DNA of 64,000 nt from Xanthobacteraceae bacterium (GCA_019750915.1 JAIENY010000008.1:124001-188000), one strand, 5' to 3'; positions 46,234-57,394 are shown, counted from the stretch's first letter. Notes: generated by a model from the letters alone, not told the origin. A program made the numbers and translations.

Positions 46234-46584
46234 ATGCCGACTATTTCGCCCTCCCTGTTGCCCATTCTCATGCTGTTCGGATCGAATTGTTTCATGACTT
46301 TCGCGTGGTATGGCCATCTGCGTTTCAAGGAAAGCCCGCTGCCGTGGGTAATTCTTGTGAGCTGGGGGATCGCGTTTTTTGAATATTGGCTCGCAGTGCC
46401 CGCCAATCGCTGGGGCAGTGATGTCTATTCGCCGGCGCAACTGAAAACCATCCAGGAAGTCATCACGCTGATTGTATTCGCGGGGTTCTCGACGCTCTAT
46501 CTCAAGGAGCCGCTCAGCTGGAATCACGCACTCGGATTCGCCTTCATCGCGCTCGGGGCGTTCTTCATCTTCCATAAATGGTAA
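46234..46584 (+). CDS. DMT family small membrane protein (DUF486)
   Basis: 116 residues, four hydrophobic segments as in DUF486 / small DMT proteins: GSNCFMTFAWYGHLRF, WVILVSWGIAFFEYWLAVPA, EVITLIVFAGFSTLYL and LGFAFIALGAFFIFHKW. Such proteins are believed to be small transporters but substrates are unknown. Convergent with the two minus-strand microproteins that follow. Confidence 0.85.
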   Translation: MPTISPSLLPILMLFGSNCFMTFAWYGHLRFKESPLPWVILVSWGIAFFEYWLAVPANRWGSDVYSPAQLKTIQEVITLIVFAGFSTLYLKEPLSWNHALGFAFIALGAFFIFHKW

Positions 46585-46593
46585 GCGGTCGCT

Positions 46594-46728
46594 TCAGCGC
46601 GCCATAAGGGTGCTTCTGACTGGAGGCTTGATCTCGCTTTGCTTCGCACTTCCGGCGATCAGAAGTGACGTCATCAGCACGATGGCGGCCGCAAGCGAGG
46701 TGACGACAATGACGACGGGTGTCTTCAT
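46594..46728 (-). CDS. 44-residue single-pass membrane microprotein
   Basis: Below the usual ORF length cut-off, but well supported: GGAGGCTGCC ribosome site before ATG 46728, and a sequence with one membrane helix (PVVIVVTSLAAAIVLMTSLL) then a basic tail (KQSEIKPPVRST). 33 bp downstream of another small membrane ORF on the same strand, so probably an operon. Function unknown. Confidence 0.6.
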   Translation of the reverse strand: MKTPVVIVVTSLAAAIVLMTSLLIAGSAKQSEIKPPVRSTLMAR

Positions 46729-46761
46729 GGCAGCCTCCAGCGCAGCGAGGAGATCGGCTCT

Positions 46762-46932
46762 TCAAGCGATCGTCATCACGACGTAGACCGACAGCAGGGC
46801 GATGGAGAGCATCAGGCATGCACTCAGGCAAACTGTCGCGCGCATGGCGAGCTCCAGGTCTCGTGACTGTTGCCAGCGAAACGGCGCGGTCTGATCGAAC
46901 ATATCGCGATCCGCAAGGTGGGGTCGCATCAT
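46762..46932 (-). CDS. 56-residue membrane microprotein
   Basis: Starts with ATGATG at 46932/46929, AGGA nine bases upstream. Cytosolic N-terminus RDMFDQTAPFRWQQSRDLEL and one hydrophobic helix (CLSACLMLSIALLSVYVVM). Upstream partner of the 44-residue protein. I recognise no family for either. Confidence 0.6.
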   Translation of the reverse strand: MMRPHLADRDMFDQTAPFRWQQSRDLELAMRATVCLSACLMLSIALLSVYVVMTIA

Positions 46933-47084
46933 GGCTGTCAATCCTAGGGTCAATCTCAAAGTGTGGCGCGAATCACCACATGTTGAGATGTGACAGAATT
47001 TGCAGCTTGAATTTTGGCGGCCGCTGTCCAAAAGGTGGCGGAATAAAGGCGTATTCCATCGCCCCCTTGCGATCTTATGGCAGC

Positions 47085-47738
47085 TCAGAGGGCTTGGGCA
47101 GCGCGGGCTGAGGCGACAGAAACGTCGGCAGCAAGTTTAATCATCGGCACGAAACGCTGCTCGCTTTCGATCCGCCTCAACCACGAGCGAATCGAGGGAA
47201 AGCTGGTCAGGTCGAAATCGCACTGCTCGGCAACATGGGTGTAGCCATAAAGTGCGATGTCAGCGACGGTGAGATGCCCCGCCGCGAAATAGTCCCGCGT
47301 CTTGAGATGGTTTTCCATCACGCTGAGCGCGCCATAACCACGCTCCATCCAGTCCTCCAGCGCATGCTTTTGCAATTCGCGCCCGCCGCGCACCAGCGCC
47401 AGCCAGAAATATGCGGCACCGACACTCGGCTCCAGCGCATGTTGTTCGAAAAAGGTCCATTGTAGCGTTTCAGCAAGATCAATCCTGCCCTCGGGGGCAA
47501 GCCGTGAACCGACGGCGACATACCAGAGGATCGCGTTGGATTCGGCGAGGTAGCGATTGGTCGCCACTTCAAGCAAAGGCACTTGGCCGCTTGGATTCTT
47601 CGCAAGAAAGTCCGGTGTCCGGCTTTCACCGCGCAGAATATCGACCTCGATCACTTCATAAGGCTCATCGAGCAGGGCCAGCGCGAGGCGAACCTTGTAG
47701 CTGTTGCCGGAACGTTGCATGGAATAGAGTTTGTACAT
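47085..47738 (-). CDS. glutathione S-transferase family protein
   Basis: 217 residues. N-domain MYKLYSMQRSGNSYKVRLAL with catalytic Ser-like region, cis-Pro NPSGQVPLLEV, ESNAILWYVA; C-domain HLTVADIALYGYTHVAEQ. Resembles theta/beta-like bacterial GSTs. Start at 47738 by family length; no strong ribosome site. The third GST within 5 kb, oriented opposite to the other two. Confidence 0.85.
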   Translation of the reverse strand: MYKLYSMQRSGNSYKVRLALALLDEPYEVIEVDILRGESRTPDFLAKNPSGQVPLLEVATNRYLAESNAILWYVAVGSRLAPEGRIDLAETLQWTFFEQHALEPSVGAAYFWLALVRGGRELQKHALEDWMERGYGALSVMENHLKTRDYFAAGHLTVADIALYGYTHVAEQCDFDLTSFPSIRSWLRRIESEQRFVPMIKLAADVSVASARAAQAL

Positions 47739-47899
47739 TAACGCTTTCGTTAAAAGTAAATGAAGACCGGAGTTTGAGCCCGAAGAATGGGGCGGCAATT
47801 GCGGCGGCGCAAGGTCGAACAATTGGAAATAACCGAGACCGCCTGGCACCGCAGCAAATCCGTCGGCCTATCGGGGCGCGGTGTGTCACCGAGAGCCCA

Positions 47900-48919
47900 T
47901 CAAACATTTTCAAATTTACGGGCAATCCGGTGAGAACTCGCCGGTGTGGCAAGATTCGTGTCTCCTGGTACGATCGATGGAGATGCGACTTCCGCCGAAG
48001 GATGGTCGACTGGCAGAAATTTCTCCACCCAGAACCAGGCGATGGCGGCGATGACGATTCCGGCAAGAACATCGATGAAATAATGACTGCCTTGGATCGG
48101 CGTCGCCACGATCAAAGTTATGTTCAGGCCAAGAGCAACCCAGCGCAACACAGGAATTTGCCAAAACGCCGCCGCAAATAATATTCCGAGCGCGGCATGC
48201 AGACTGGGAAATGTAATGATCCCCTCTGAGTGCAGGCCGGTCAGAATACGGAATGTGCCGTCGCGAAGGCCGTTGAACGCTGGCCAACTGGTTGCGGAAA
48301 GCGGCAAATCGTAATTGTTGGCGGCCGTCGCCTTGATGCCCAGAAACAACCAAGGACCCTCGGCGGGAATGATCGAGGAGAGGGCGATCGTCAGCAGTGA
48401 GGTCACCATGAAGGCGCCGACAAAAACGCTCAGCCGCCTAAGACGATTGCAGAAGCTGAGAACCAGCACGGTCGTGATGGTTTGAACGAAAAAACTTAGA
48501 TAGGCCAACAGCAGGATGTTTCTCAGCCACGGGTGATGTGACACGAAATCCACATAGGTCAGCCAGTCGAGCCCGAGCGCACGATCCAACCCCGAAAGCG
48601 TCGCGTCCTGTAGCGGCAGTCCGGCCGATGCTGCGATGTACGACAGGGGCGCGCCGAGCGCCGCGAATGCCACAACGTATCCTGTCCCCATGAGAGCGCA
48701 GGACAGCCGGGCGTCCGGCCTGATCGCGCGATAAAACCAGCCAAGCGCCAGCATCGCCGCGGCGCTGACCATCGGCGTGATAAAGGTCATCCATTGGGCC
48801 TGAAATCGCCCGAAGGCGACTGAAGTGAGATCGGCTGCTCCGACACCGGTCAGGATCAACAGTGGCAAGCGGTCCGTATAAGGCAGCGGCGAGGTTTGGC
48901 GGGTCACTCTCGGTCTCAT
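47900..48919 (-). CDS. PAP2 superfamily phosphatase, membrane-bound
   Basis: 339 residues, six or more membrane helices. Phosphatase motifs: SLHAALGILFA and GSHYFIDVLAG, with the preceding conserved arginine/lysine motif less clear. Resembles the PAP2_3 (Aur1/Ipt1-type) group. Likely dephosphorylates a lipid phosphate such as phosphatidic acid or undecaprenyl pyrophosphate. Start at 48919; the open frame extends to 49024 with a weak site. Confidence 0.8.
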   Translation of the reverse strand: MRPRVTRQTSPLPYTDRLPLLILTGVGAADLTSVAFGRFQAQWMTFITPMVSAAAMLALGWFYRAIRPDARLSCALMGTGYVVAFAALGAPLSYIAASAGLPLQDATLSGLDRALGLDWLTYVDFVSHHPWLRNILLLAYLSFFVQTITTVLVLSFCNRLRRLSVFVGAFMVTSLLTIALSSIIPAEGPWLFLGIKATAANNYDLPLSATSWPAFNGLRDGTFRILTGLHSEGIITFPSLHAALGILFAAAFWQIPVLRWVALGLNITLIVATPIQGSHYFIDVLAGIVIAAIAWFWVEKFLPVDHPSAEVASPSIVPGDTNLATPASSHRIARKFENV

Positions 48920-48959
48920 CGAACTGGGCTGCCCTGTTGTGGCATGGCTGTCTTGTTGA

Positions 48960-50294
<1,335 letters not shown>

Positions 50295-50422
50295 CGATTT
50301 TCGAGAATTTCTCACCTTTGTGATTTGCAGATGACGAGCGACGTGGTACTGCCGCCTCGATCTTTCCTTTCTACCTCATCAGACGTATCGTACTCGCGAT
50401 CGTTTTAGTTGGAGATACATCC

Positions 50423-50923
50423 ATGAGAATCTCTCACCTCGTTGGCGCTGCGGCTGCCATTCTTCTCGCTTCGTTCGCTTCTGCGAACGCCCAGCAGACC
50501 CAGATCGGCGTGCTGCGTTGCCACGGTGGTCCGACTGTTGGTGCAATTCTCGGTTCGGCAACTCAGCTGGACTGCGCGTTCTACGGCCCCAGCCGTACCG
50601 ACGCTTACGTTGCAACCATCCGCCGTTTCGGCATTGACCTCGGCGCGACCCAGCAGACCACGGTTGGCTGGCGCGTGCTGGCCCCGACCCGTCAGGTTGG
50701 ACCTGGCGACCTTTCGGGTAACTACGGCGGTGTCGGCGGTAACGCTTCGTTCGGCGTCGGCGGCGGCGGCAACGCGCTCGTCGGTGGCTCGTCCAACTCC
50801 TTTGCGCTGCAGCCTCTGAGCCTGCAGGGCCAGACCGGCCTCAACGTTGCTGGTGGCATTGTTGGTCTTGAATTGCGCCCGGTGGAGCACGTGGTTCCCC
50901 GCAGGCATCGCCGTCATCACTAA
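50423..50923 (+). CDS. DUF992 exported protein, paralogue A
   Basis: 166 residues: signal peptide (to NAQQ), then DUF992: IGVLRCHGGPTVGAILGSAT, CAFYGPSRTDAYVATIRRFG, IDLGATQQTTVGWRVLAPTR, GGSSNSFALQPLSLQGQTGL. The C-terminus is unusually basic and His-rich (PRRHRRHH). Function unknown; conserved in Bradyrhizobiaceae as periplasmic proteins. GGAGATACAT (50411-50420) precedes the ATG. Strong terminator follows. Confidence 0.82.
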   Translation: MRISHLVGAAAAILLASFASANAQQTQIGVLRCHGGPTVGAILGSATQLDCAFYGPSRTDAYVATIRRFGIDLGATQQTTVGWRVLAPTRQVGPGDLSGNYGGVGGNASFGVGGGGNALVGGSSNSFALQPLSLQGQTGLNVAGGIVGLELRPVEHVVPRRHRRHH

Positions 50924-50942
50924 GGTGGGCGACTTCTGATTA

Positions 50943-50973
50943 AACGGGCCTGCGAAAGCGGGCCCGTTTTTTT
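50943..50973 (+). terminator. intrinsic terminator of DUF992-A
   Basis: AACGGGCC, loop TGCGAAAGC, GGGCCCGTT, followed by a run of T. Directly after the first DUF992 gene and before the second. Confidence 0.88.
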
Positions 50974-51076
50974 ATGCCCAGCGATCGTAACGAGTCCGGT
51001 TGAACTGATCGGGGCGCTGGAGATACATAATGAGGTGGCTCAGTACGGGCCGTCGGGGACATTCAGAGGGATTTCA

Positions 51077-51556
51077 ATGCGTCGTATCTTTGTGGCTTTG
51101 TCCATCTACGCGGCAGGTTTCGCTGCCCTGATCTGTGCAGCACAGGCCCAGCAAGGACGGGTTCAGGCCGGAGTGCTGGAATGCCGCGGCGGCCCGAACG
51201 TAGGCCTGATCGTCGGCTCGGTGACCAATCTGGGCTGTGTTTTTCGTTCTCCCAACCGTCCGGACGATCTCTACGTAGCGACGGTCACCAAGGTCGGTAT
51301 TGATCTTGGCATCACCGACCAGACCGTATTGTCGTGGGCGGTGTTCGCGCCGACTGCACAGCTTGGTGTCGGTGATCTGTCAGGAGACTATGGCGGCGTG
51401 GATGCGAGCGCAGCGGTCGGCCTTGGTCTTGGGGGCAATGTCATGATCGGCGGCTCGCAGAATTCCTTCGCGCTTCAGCCGTTGAGCGTTCAGGGGCAGA
51501 CCGGCCTCAGTGTTGCCGGAGGCCTGCAGGGTCTCTCGTTGCGTCCGGGCCGTTGA
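51077..51556 (+). CDS. DUF992 exported protein, paralogue B
   Basis: 159 residues. Clear paralogue of the preceding gene: signal peptide ending AQAQQ, GVLECRGGPNVGLIVGSVTN, YVATVTKVGIDLGITDQTVL, SWAVFAPTAQLGVGDLSGDYG, NSFALQPLSVQGQTGLSV. Lacks the basic tail of copy A. ATG at 51077 with AGAGGG upstream. The sequence GGAGATACAT, which precedes the start of copy A, is found at 51019-51028 followed by an ATG at 51030 that is out of frame: a displaced relic start. Confidence 0.8.
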   Translation: MRRIFVALSIYAAGFAALICAAQAQQGRVQAGVLECRGGPNVGLIVGSVTNLGCVFRSPNRPDDLYVATVTKVGIDLGITDQTVLSWAVFAPTAQLGVGDLSGDYGGVDASAAVGLGLGGNVMIGGSQNSFALQPLSVQGQTGLSVAGGLQGLSLRPGR

Positions 51557-51607
51557 ACGGCCGGATCGCTAACTGAAGGTCCGACCGCGCCGTTCAGCAG
51601 GTGTTCG

Positions 51608-52435
51608 ATGCCAAAAGCTGCATGTTTGATCGGCTGGCCAGCGGCGCATTCGCGTTCGCCGCTGATTCATAGGTATTGGCTGAAACAGCTTTCGCTCGAT
51701 GGCGACTATCGTACTGAAGCCGTCGAACCTGCCGCGTTCGTCGACTTCGTCAGCCATCTCGCTGCGCACGGTTATGCGGGTGCCAACGTTACGATTCCGC
51801 ATAAGGAGGCGGCGCTTGCATTGTCGCGGCCGGACGCGCGCGCGCGCGCGGTGGGCGCAGCCAATACGTTGTATTTCGACGGGGGCGTGCTGTCCTCAAC
51901 AAACACGGACGTCGAGGGCTTCATCAATAATCTCGATGCATCGGCGCCGGGCTGGGACCAGACCGAAAATGCTGTAGTGCTCGGCGCGGGCGGCTCATCG
52001 CGCGCGGTGGTTTTTGGATTGCTGGATCGCGGCATCACGCGCCTTTATCTCGCGAACCGGACGCGGCAACGCGCCGAACTGCTGGCGCAGCAATTCGGCG
52101 GGCGCGTCATTCCGATCGATTGGGACGGGATCGCAGGAGTTCTGTCGCGAGCGGGTCTGTTGGTGAATACGACATCGCTCGGCATGAAGGGACAACCGCC
52201 GCTTGAAATCGATATCTCGCGGTTACCTTCCGGCGCGACGGTCGCTGATCTCGTCTATGTGCCGTTGCAGACCGCGTTGCTGAAATCGGCTATGGCGCGA
52301 CATCTCAAAACCGCGGATGGCCTTGGCATGTTGCTGCATCAGGCGGTGCGTGGCTTCGAGTTGTGGTTCGGTCAACGTCCGCAAGTCACGCCCGCGCTAC
52401 GCGCCTTGATCGAATCCGATCTCACGGCTGTGTGA
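51608..52435 (+). CDS. aroE: shikimate dehydrogenase
   Basis: 275 residues. NADP-dependent reduction of 3-dehydroshikimate in aromatic amino acid synthesis. Shikimate site: SRSPLIHRYW, Lys66 in NVTIPHKEAA, Asp99 in STNTDVEG; NADP loop VLGAGGSSRAVV and NRT at 150-155 area. C-terminal helix LHQAVRGFELW fits. Begins 52 bp after DUF992-B and precedes the DUF5666-like gene. Confidence 0.93.
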   Translation: MPKAACLIGWPAAHSRSPLIHRYWLKQLSLDGDYRTEAVEPAAFVDFVSHLAAHGYAGANVTIPHKEAALALSRPDARARAVGAANTLYFDGGVLSSTNTDVEGFINNLDASAPGWDQTENAVVLGAGGSSRAVVFGLLDRGITRLYLANRTRQRAELLAQQFGGRVIPIDWDGIAGVLSRAGLLVNTTSLGMKGQPPLEIDISRLPSGATVADLVYVPLQTALLKSAMARHLKTADGLGMLLHQAVRGFELWFGQRPQVTPALRALIESDLTAV

Positions 52436-52497
52436 ATGCTGCAATATTTCCTGATTTGTCGGGTTTATCCGGCGATCGGGAAGCTTGGAGAATCATA

Positions 52498-53118
52498 ATG
52501 TTCCTGCCACGTCTGCTAACGGCACTGTGCGCCGTCATTGTTTCCGTCGCTTTTGCATCTGACGCTCTGGCGCAACAGCCTCCGATCTCAAACCGTGTCC
52601 GCGGGGAAATTCTGTCCGTCAACGGCGACATATTGATCGTGAAGTCGCGCGACGGTACCAATGTCACGATGAAGATGGCTCCGAAGGCGACGCTCGCCGG
52701 CCTCACTAAGATTTTGCTCTCGGACATCAAAGACGGCGCCTATATCGGCGTTACGTCCGTGCCCGCGACGGACGGTTTGCAGAAAGCCACCGAGGTCCAC
52801 GTGTTTCCCGAATCGATGCGCGGAGCAGGCGAAGGATCCCGGCCCTGGGATACGCAGCCACAGAGCAGCATGACCAACGGCGGCCTCGACAAGATGGTGG
52901 AGAACAATGACGGCAGCACGCTGACGGTTAAATACAAAGGCGGCGAAAAGAAAATTCTGGTGACGCCGGAGACCAAGCTCGTGACGTTCGTTCCGGCCGA
53001 AAAATCCGATCTCAAGCCGGGCGCGCAACTGATTGCGTTTACTGACCGGACGGCTGACGGCGCGCTGGAAGCCAGCCGCATCACCGTCGGCATCGACGGT
53101 CTGACGCCGCCGATGTGA
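52498..53118 (+). CDS. exported DUF5666-like protein
   Basis: 206 residues. Signal peptide (to SDALAQQ) followed by two beta-rich repeats of DUF5666 character: VRGEILSVNGDILIVKSRDG with GAYIGVTSVPATDG, and NDGSTLTVKYKGGEKKILV with LKPGAQLIAFTDRTADG. Function unknown; sequences like this have been mislabelled as metal transporters. ATG 52498 has TTGGAG upstream. Follows aroE, possibly in the same unit. Confidence 0.75.
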   Translation: MFLPRLLTALCAVIVSVAFASDALAQQPPISNRVRGEILSVNGDILIVKSRDGTNVTMKMAPKATLAGLTKILLSDIKDGAYIGVTSVPATDGLQKATEVHVFPESMRGAGEGSRPWDTQPQSSMTNGGLDKMVENNDGSTLTVKYKGGEKKILVTPETKLVTFVPAEKSDLKPGAQLIAFTDRTADGALEASRITVGIDGLTPPM

Positions 53119-53129
53119 TCGGCAGGTGC

Positions 53130-53162
53130 ACCGGCCGTTTCCTTAAACGGATGCGTGCCGGT
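53130..53162. repeat. compound hairpin after DUF5666-like gene
   Basis: ACCGGC (53130-53135) pairs with GCCGGT (53157-53162) enclosing CGTTT/AAACG. No T run follows, so terminator function is uncertain. Confidence 0.4.
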
Positions 53163-53171
53163 CATCCATAA

Positions 53172-53474
<303 letters not shown>

Positions 53475-53654
53475 GCGGTATAATAGCTAAGTATTTCAGC
53501 GACTTGCTGGATTTTTCGGCTGCGGACGGTAATGATTCATCATATATTTTGAAGCAGTTTCAACCGCATAAGCCTTATAACCGGCGCCAGCTGCGGGGGG
53601 CGCGGTGCCCTGAGTCGGCGCCTTCCGGGAGTTTGAAGGTTCATGGGGAAGAGA

Positions 53655-55001
53655 ATGGCTCGCAAATATTTCGGCACCGACGGCATTCGCGGCCGTGCAA
53701 ATGGCCTGATTACGCCGGAGCTGGCGCTGAAAGTTGGACAAGCCGCCGGTCTGGCTTTTCAACGGGGCGAGCATCGTCACCGTGTTGTCATCGGCAAGGA
53801 CACCCGTCTTTCCGGCTACATGATCGAAAACGCCATGGTTGCCGGATTCACTTCCGTGGGCATGGACGTGTTGCTGCTCGGTCCCATGCCGACGCCTGCG
53901 GTCGCAATGCTGACCAAATCGATGCGCGCCGACCTCGGCGTGATGATCTCGGCCTCGCACAATCTGTTCGACGACAACGGCATCAAGCTGTTCGGCCCGG
54001 CCGGATTCAAGCTCTCCGACGATGTCGAGAGCCAGATCGAGCAGTTGATGGACGAGAACATCGACAAGCAACTGGCGCAAAGCGCCAGCCTTGGTCGCGC
54101 CCGCCGCATTGACGGCGTCCATGACCGGTACATCGAATTCGCCAAGCGCACTTTGCCGCGTGACCTTTCTCTCGAGGGCCTGCGCATCGTCGTCGATTGC
54201 GCCAATGGGGCCGCCTACAAGGTAGTCCCCGAGGCTCTTTGGGAACTGGGCGCCGACGTCATTGCCATAGGCGTCGAACCTGATGGCTTCAATATCAACA
54301 AGGATTGCGGCTCGACCTCCCCGGAAGCGTTGATGCGCAAGGTCCGCGAGATGCGGGCTGATGTCGGCATCGCGCTCGATGGCGACGCGGATCGTGTGCT
54401 CATGGTCGACGAGCGCGGGCATCTGATCGACGGTGACCAGTTGCTGGCCGTCATCGCGCAGAGCTGGAAAGAAGATGGGCGTCTGTCGAAGCCGGGCATC
54501 GTTGCAACCGTGATGTCAAATCTCGGCCTCGAGCGCTTCCTTAAAGAGGAAGGGTTGTCCGTCGTCCGCACGCCGGTTGGCGACCGCTATGTGCTCGAGC
54601 AGATGCTCAAGCAAGGCTATAATCTCGGCGGCGAGCCGTCCGGCCATATCATCATGTCGGACTTCACAACCACGGGTGACGGCTTCGTTGCCGCGCTGCA
54701 GGTGCTGGCCGTTGTCCAGAAGCTCGGCCGTCCAGTTTCGGAAGTGTGCCACCGCTTCGAGGCGCTGCCGCAGATCCTCAAGAACGTGCGTTATCGCAGC
54801 GGCAAGCCGCTGGAGAATGCCACCGTGAAATCAGCTATTGCTGATGCGGAGAAAAGGCTGAACGGTCATGGCCGCCTGCTGGTGCGCTCATCCGGAACAG
54901 AGCCTGTCATCCGCGTGATGGGTGAGGGTGACGACCGGATCGTCGTCGAGGAAGTGGTGGATTCGATTGTCTCGGCGTTGTCTTTCACCGCAGCGGCCTG
55001 A
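53655..55001 (+). CDS. glmM: phosphoglucosamine mutase
   Basis: 448 residues. Converts glucosamine 6-phosphate to glucosamine 1-phosphate for peptidoglycan and LPS. Starts [17 protein letters not shown]; active Ser101 in [13 protein letters not shown], metal loop LDGDADR, sugar site GGEPSGHI and phosphate site [12 protein letters not shown] choose ATG 53655 (GGGGAAG upstream); a start four codons earlier (53643) is open with a weaker site. Likely promoter TATAAT-like at about 53480. Confidence 0.95.
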   Translation: MARKYFGTDGIRGRANGLITPELALKVGQAAGLAFQRGEHRHRVVIGKDTRLSGYMIENAMVAGFTSVGMDVLLLGPMPTPAVAMLTKSMRADLGVMISASHNLFDDNGIKLFGPAGFKLSDDVESQIEQLMDENIDKQLAQSASLGRARRIDGVHDRYIEFAKRTLPRDLSLEGLRIVVDCANGAAYKVVPEALWELGADVIAIGVEPDGFNINKDCGSTSPEALMRKVREMRADVGIALDGDADRVLMVDERGHLIDGDQLLAVIAQSWKEDGRLSKPGIVATVMSNLGLERFLKEEGLSVVRTPVGDRYVLEQMLKQGYNLGGEPSGHIIMSDFTTTGDGFVAALQVLAVVQKLGRPVSEVCHRFEALPQILKNVRYRSGKPLENATVKSAIADAEKRLNGHGRLLVRSSGTEPVIRVMGEGDDRIVVEEVVDSIVSALSFTAAA

Positions 55002-55112
55002 AATCAGTCCTTCGCGAGCTCGCTGCAATCCTGCCATGGTGAAACGTGGCTGGCGAAAAGGCGGTTTGCGCTTTAGGTTGTCGCGCGATTTTATACACGC
55101 GCCAGGTATCCA

Positions 55113-56351
55113 TTGAATAAGCCCGTTATTCTTTCGGAAGATTTGACGTCCGCGCCGATCGTGCCGGAGTCGGCTGTGTCCGCCTCGGTGCCGGCCGTGG
55201 GTGTGCTAGGCGCGGTCAGCCTTTCTCATTTTCTCAATGACCTGCTTCAGTCCGTGGTGCCTTCGATCTACCCGATCCTGAAGGACAACTACGGCCTCGA
55301 TTTCGGCCAGATCGGTATGATCACCTTTGCGTTCATGGCGACCTCGTCGCTGTTGCAGCCGGTAGTCGGCATCTACACCGACCGCCATCCCAAGCCGTTT
55401 TCGCTGTCGATCGGGATGAGCTTCACGCTGGCCGGCATGGTGCTGCTCGGCGTCGCGCATCATTACTGGGTGATCCTGCTTGCGGCGGCGCTGGTCGGTA
55501 TGGGCTCGGCGATCTTTCATCCCGAATCCGCGCGGATTGCTCGCGCCGCGTCGGGCGGACGGTTCGGGTATGCGCAGTCGATCTTCCAGGTCGGCGGCAA
55601 TTTAGGGCAGGCGGCAGGTCCGATGCTGGCGGCGCTTATTGTGGTGCCATTCGGGCAAACCAGCGTGACGTGGTTTGCGCTTGTCGCGGCGTTCGCCATT
55701 GCGGTGCTGTGGCGGCTCGGCGTCTGGTACAAGCCGCGCATCAAGCCGCGCAAGGCGATGCAGGCAGAGCGTGGGTCGGTCGGTCTGTCGTCGGCGCGGA
55801 TAAAATTCGCGCTGACGATTCTGATCGTGCTGCTGTTCTCCAAGGCCTTCTATCTTGCGGGCATCAACAGCTATTACATTTTCTTCCTGATCCATAAATT
55901 CGGCGTCAGCACGCAGACCGGGCAGATTTATTTGTTCGTGTTCCTGGCGGCGAGCGCAGTCGGCGTCATGCTGGGCGGACCATTGGGTGACCGGTTCGGG
56001 CGCAAATATGTGATCTGGTTTTCGATCGTGGGCGCGCTGCCGTTCACCGTGGCGCTGCCCTATGCCGGTCTTTACACCAGCCTCGTACTGAGCGTGCTGA
56101 TCGGCTTCGTGATCTCATCGGCGATGCCTGCGATCATTGTCTACGCGCAGGAGTTGATGCCGCATCGTTTTGGCATGATCTCCGGTTTGTTTTTCGGCCT
56201 GGTGTTTGGCGTCGGCGGCATCGGTGCGGCCGTGCTCGGTTATGTGGCGGACTTCAAGGGCATCGATTTCGTTTATCAGGTTTGCTCGTTTCTTCCCGCG
56301 ATCGGTCTGCTCGCGATCTTCCTGCCGCGCTTGAACAACCAAGCCGCCTGA
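55113..56351 (+). CDS. MFS transporter, fosmidomycin-resistance (Fsr) type
   Basis: 412 residues, twelve membrane helices. Matches Fsr-like drug pumps: SLSHFLNDLLQSVVPSIYPI, FAFMATSSLLQPVVGIYTDR (loop 2-3 motif), GNLGQAAGPMLAALIV. No ATG is available; the TTG at 55113 fits, with AGG upstream. Exports a drug or metabolite; fosmidomycin resistance is by homology only. Standalone. Confidence 0.85.
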   Translation: MNKPVILSEDLTSAPIVPESAVSASVPAVGVLGAVSLSHFLNDLLQSVVPSIYPILKDNYGLDFGQIGMITFAFMATSSLLQPVVGIYTDRHPKPFSLSIGMSFTLAGMVLLGVAHHYWVILLAAALVGMGSAIFHPESARIARAASGGRFGYAQSIFQVGGNLGQAAGPMLAALIVVPFGQTSVTWFALVAAFAIAVLWRLGVWYKPRIKPRKAMQAERGSVGLSSARIKFALTILIVLLFSKAFYLAGINSYYIFFLIHKFGVSTQTGQIYLFVFLAASAVGVMLGGPLGDRFGRKYVIWFSIVGALPFTVALPYAGLYTSLVLSVLIGFVISSAMPAIIVYAQELMPHRFGMISGLFFGLVFGVGGIGAAVLGYVADFKGIDFVYQVCSFLPAIGLLAIFLPRLNNQAA

Positions 56352-56550
56352 TACCTGGCGTCTCAACCTTTCGTTAAGAAACGCGATTCGCGCGCCCTGT
56401 TGCGTGCGCCGCTCCGTTTAATTGCATTAAAAATTACGGTTAAGAATTAGGGTTAAGTGGCGCTTAAACATTTGGTGCCATGGTCCGTCTGTGAGTTTTT
56501 TTGTGAGGCCTTTGCGTCGTCCCGCCTCACCGGACGAAAGGACCATCGAA

Positions 56551-57369
56551 ATGCGTATTACAACTATTGCCGTTACCGCCGGCGCAATCCTGGCCTCGAC
56601 CGCCGTCGCCTCGGCTGCCGACTTGGCGCTTCCTCCGCCGCTGCCTGTGCCGGTCGAATTCGGCGGCTGGTATTTGCGCGGCGATATCGGCTTCAGCAAT
56701 CAGAGTGTGCATCATCTCAGCAACGCGCTGGAAGCAAACCTGACCTCGCAAAGCCAGCACGGTGAATTCAACTCAGCGGGAATTTTCGGACTCGGTGTCG
56801 GCTATCAGTTCAACAACTGGCTCCGTGCCGACGTCACTGGTGAATACCGAGGCAACTCGCAATTCAACGGTTATGAATCCAATACATTCTCGAATGCGGG
56901 CACCCCCGCTTCTGGCTTCAACAGGTACACAGCCAACAAATCAGAATGGCTTGTGCTGGCGAATGCCTATGTCGATCTCGGCACCTGGTGGGGTGTAACG
57001 CCGTTCATCGGTGGCGGTGTCGGTACTGCGAATGTGTCTCTGTCGAATTACACTGACGTTGGTCAGACGACCTCGGGTGGGCCGAGCTCAGCGTTTGCCA
57101 GCGCGACGTCAAAATGGAATTTTGCGTGGGCGGCTCACGCCGGTCTTGCTTATCGGGTTACGCCCAGCCTGACGCTGGAACTGGCGTATCGCTATCTGGA
57201 TTTGGGCAGCGCGTCGACGGGCGACGTGATCGCTTTCGATGGCACCAACAACATCTACAATCCGACGACGTTCAAGCACCTCACGTCACAGGATCTGAAG
57301 TTCGGCGTTCGCTGGGCGATCGATCCGGTTCCGGCTTATGCGCCTGGGCCACTCATCACCAAGGGCTGA
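56551..57369 (+). CDS. outer-membrane beta-barrel protein
   Basis: 272 residues with signal peptide (to SAADLA). Barrel features: WYLRGDIGFSN, FGLGVGYQFNNWLRADV, PFIGGGVGTANVS, and a C-terminal strand region LKFGVRWAID before a Pro-rich end. Common autotransporter-independent Omp family in Rhizobiales. GAAAGG precedes ATG 56551. Terminated before a second, similar barrel. Confidence 0.8.
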   Translation: MRITTIAVTAGAILASTAVASAADLALPPPLPVPVEFGGWYLRGDIGFSNQSVHHLSNALEANLTSQSQHGEFNSAGIFGLGVGYQFNNWLRADVTGEYRGNSQFNGYESNTFSNAGTPASGFNRYTANKSEWLVLANAYVDLGTWWGVTPFIGGGVGTANVSLSNYTDVGQTTSGGPSSAFASATSKWNFAWAAHAGLAYRVTPSLTLELAYRYLDLGSASTGDVIAFDGTNNIYNPTTFKHLTSQDLKFGVRWAIDPVPAYAPGPLITKG

Positions 57370-57394
57370 TCGTTCTCTCATAACCGAGAAAACA

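Noticed and set aside
46037-46297. Possible 86-residue protein starting MTTLQRKLRVV.
   Set aside because: No family features, and it overlaps the DUF486 start; likely noncoding leader.
51836-51852. Run of alternating GC in aroE that could form Z-DNA.
   Set aside because: Encoded by Arg and Ala codons normal for this composition; no reason to invoke structure.
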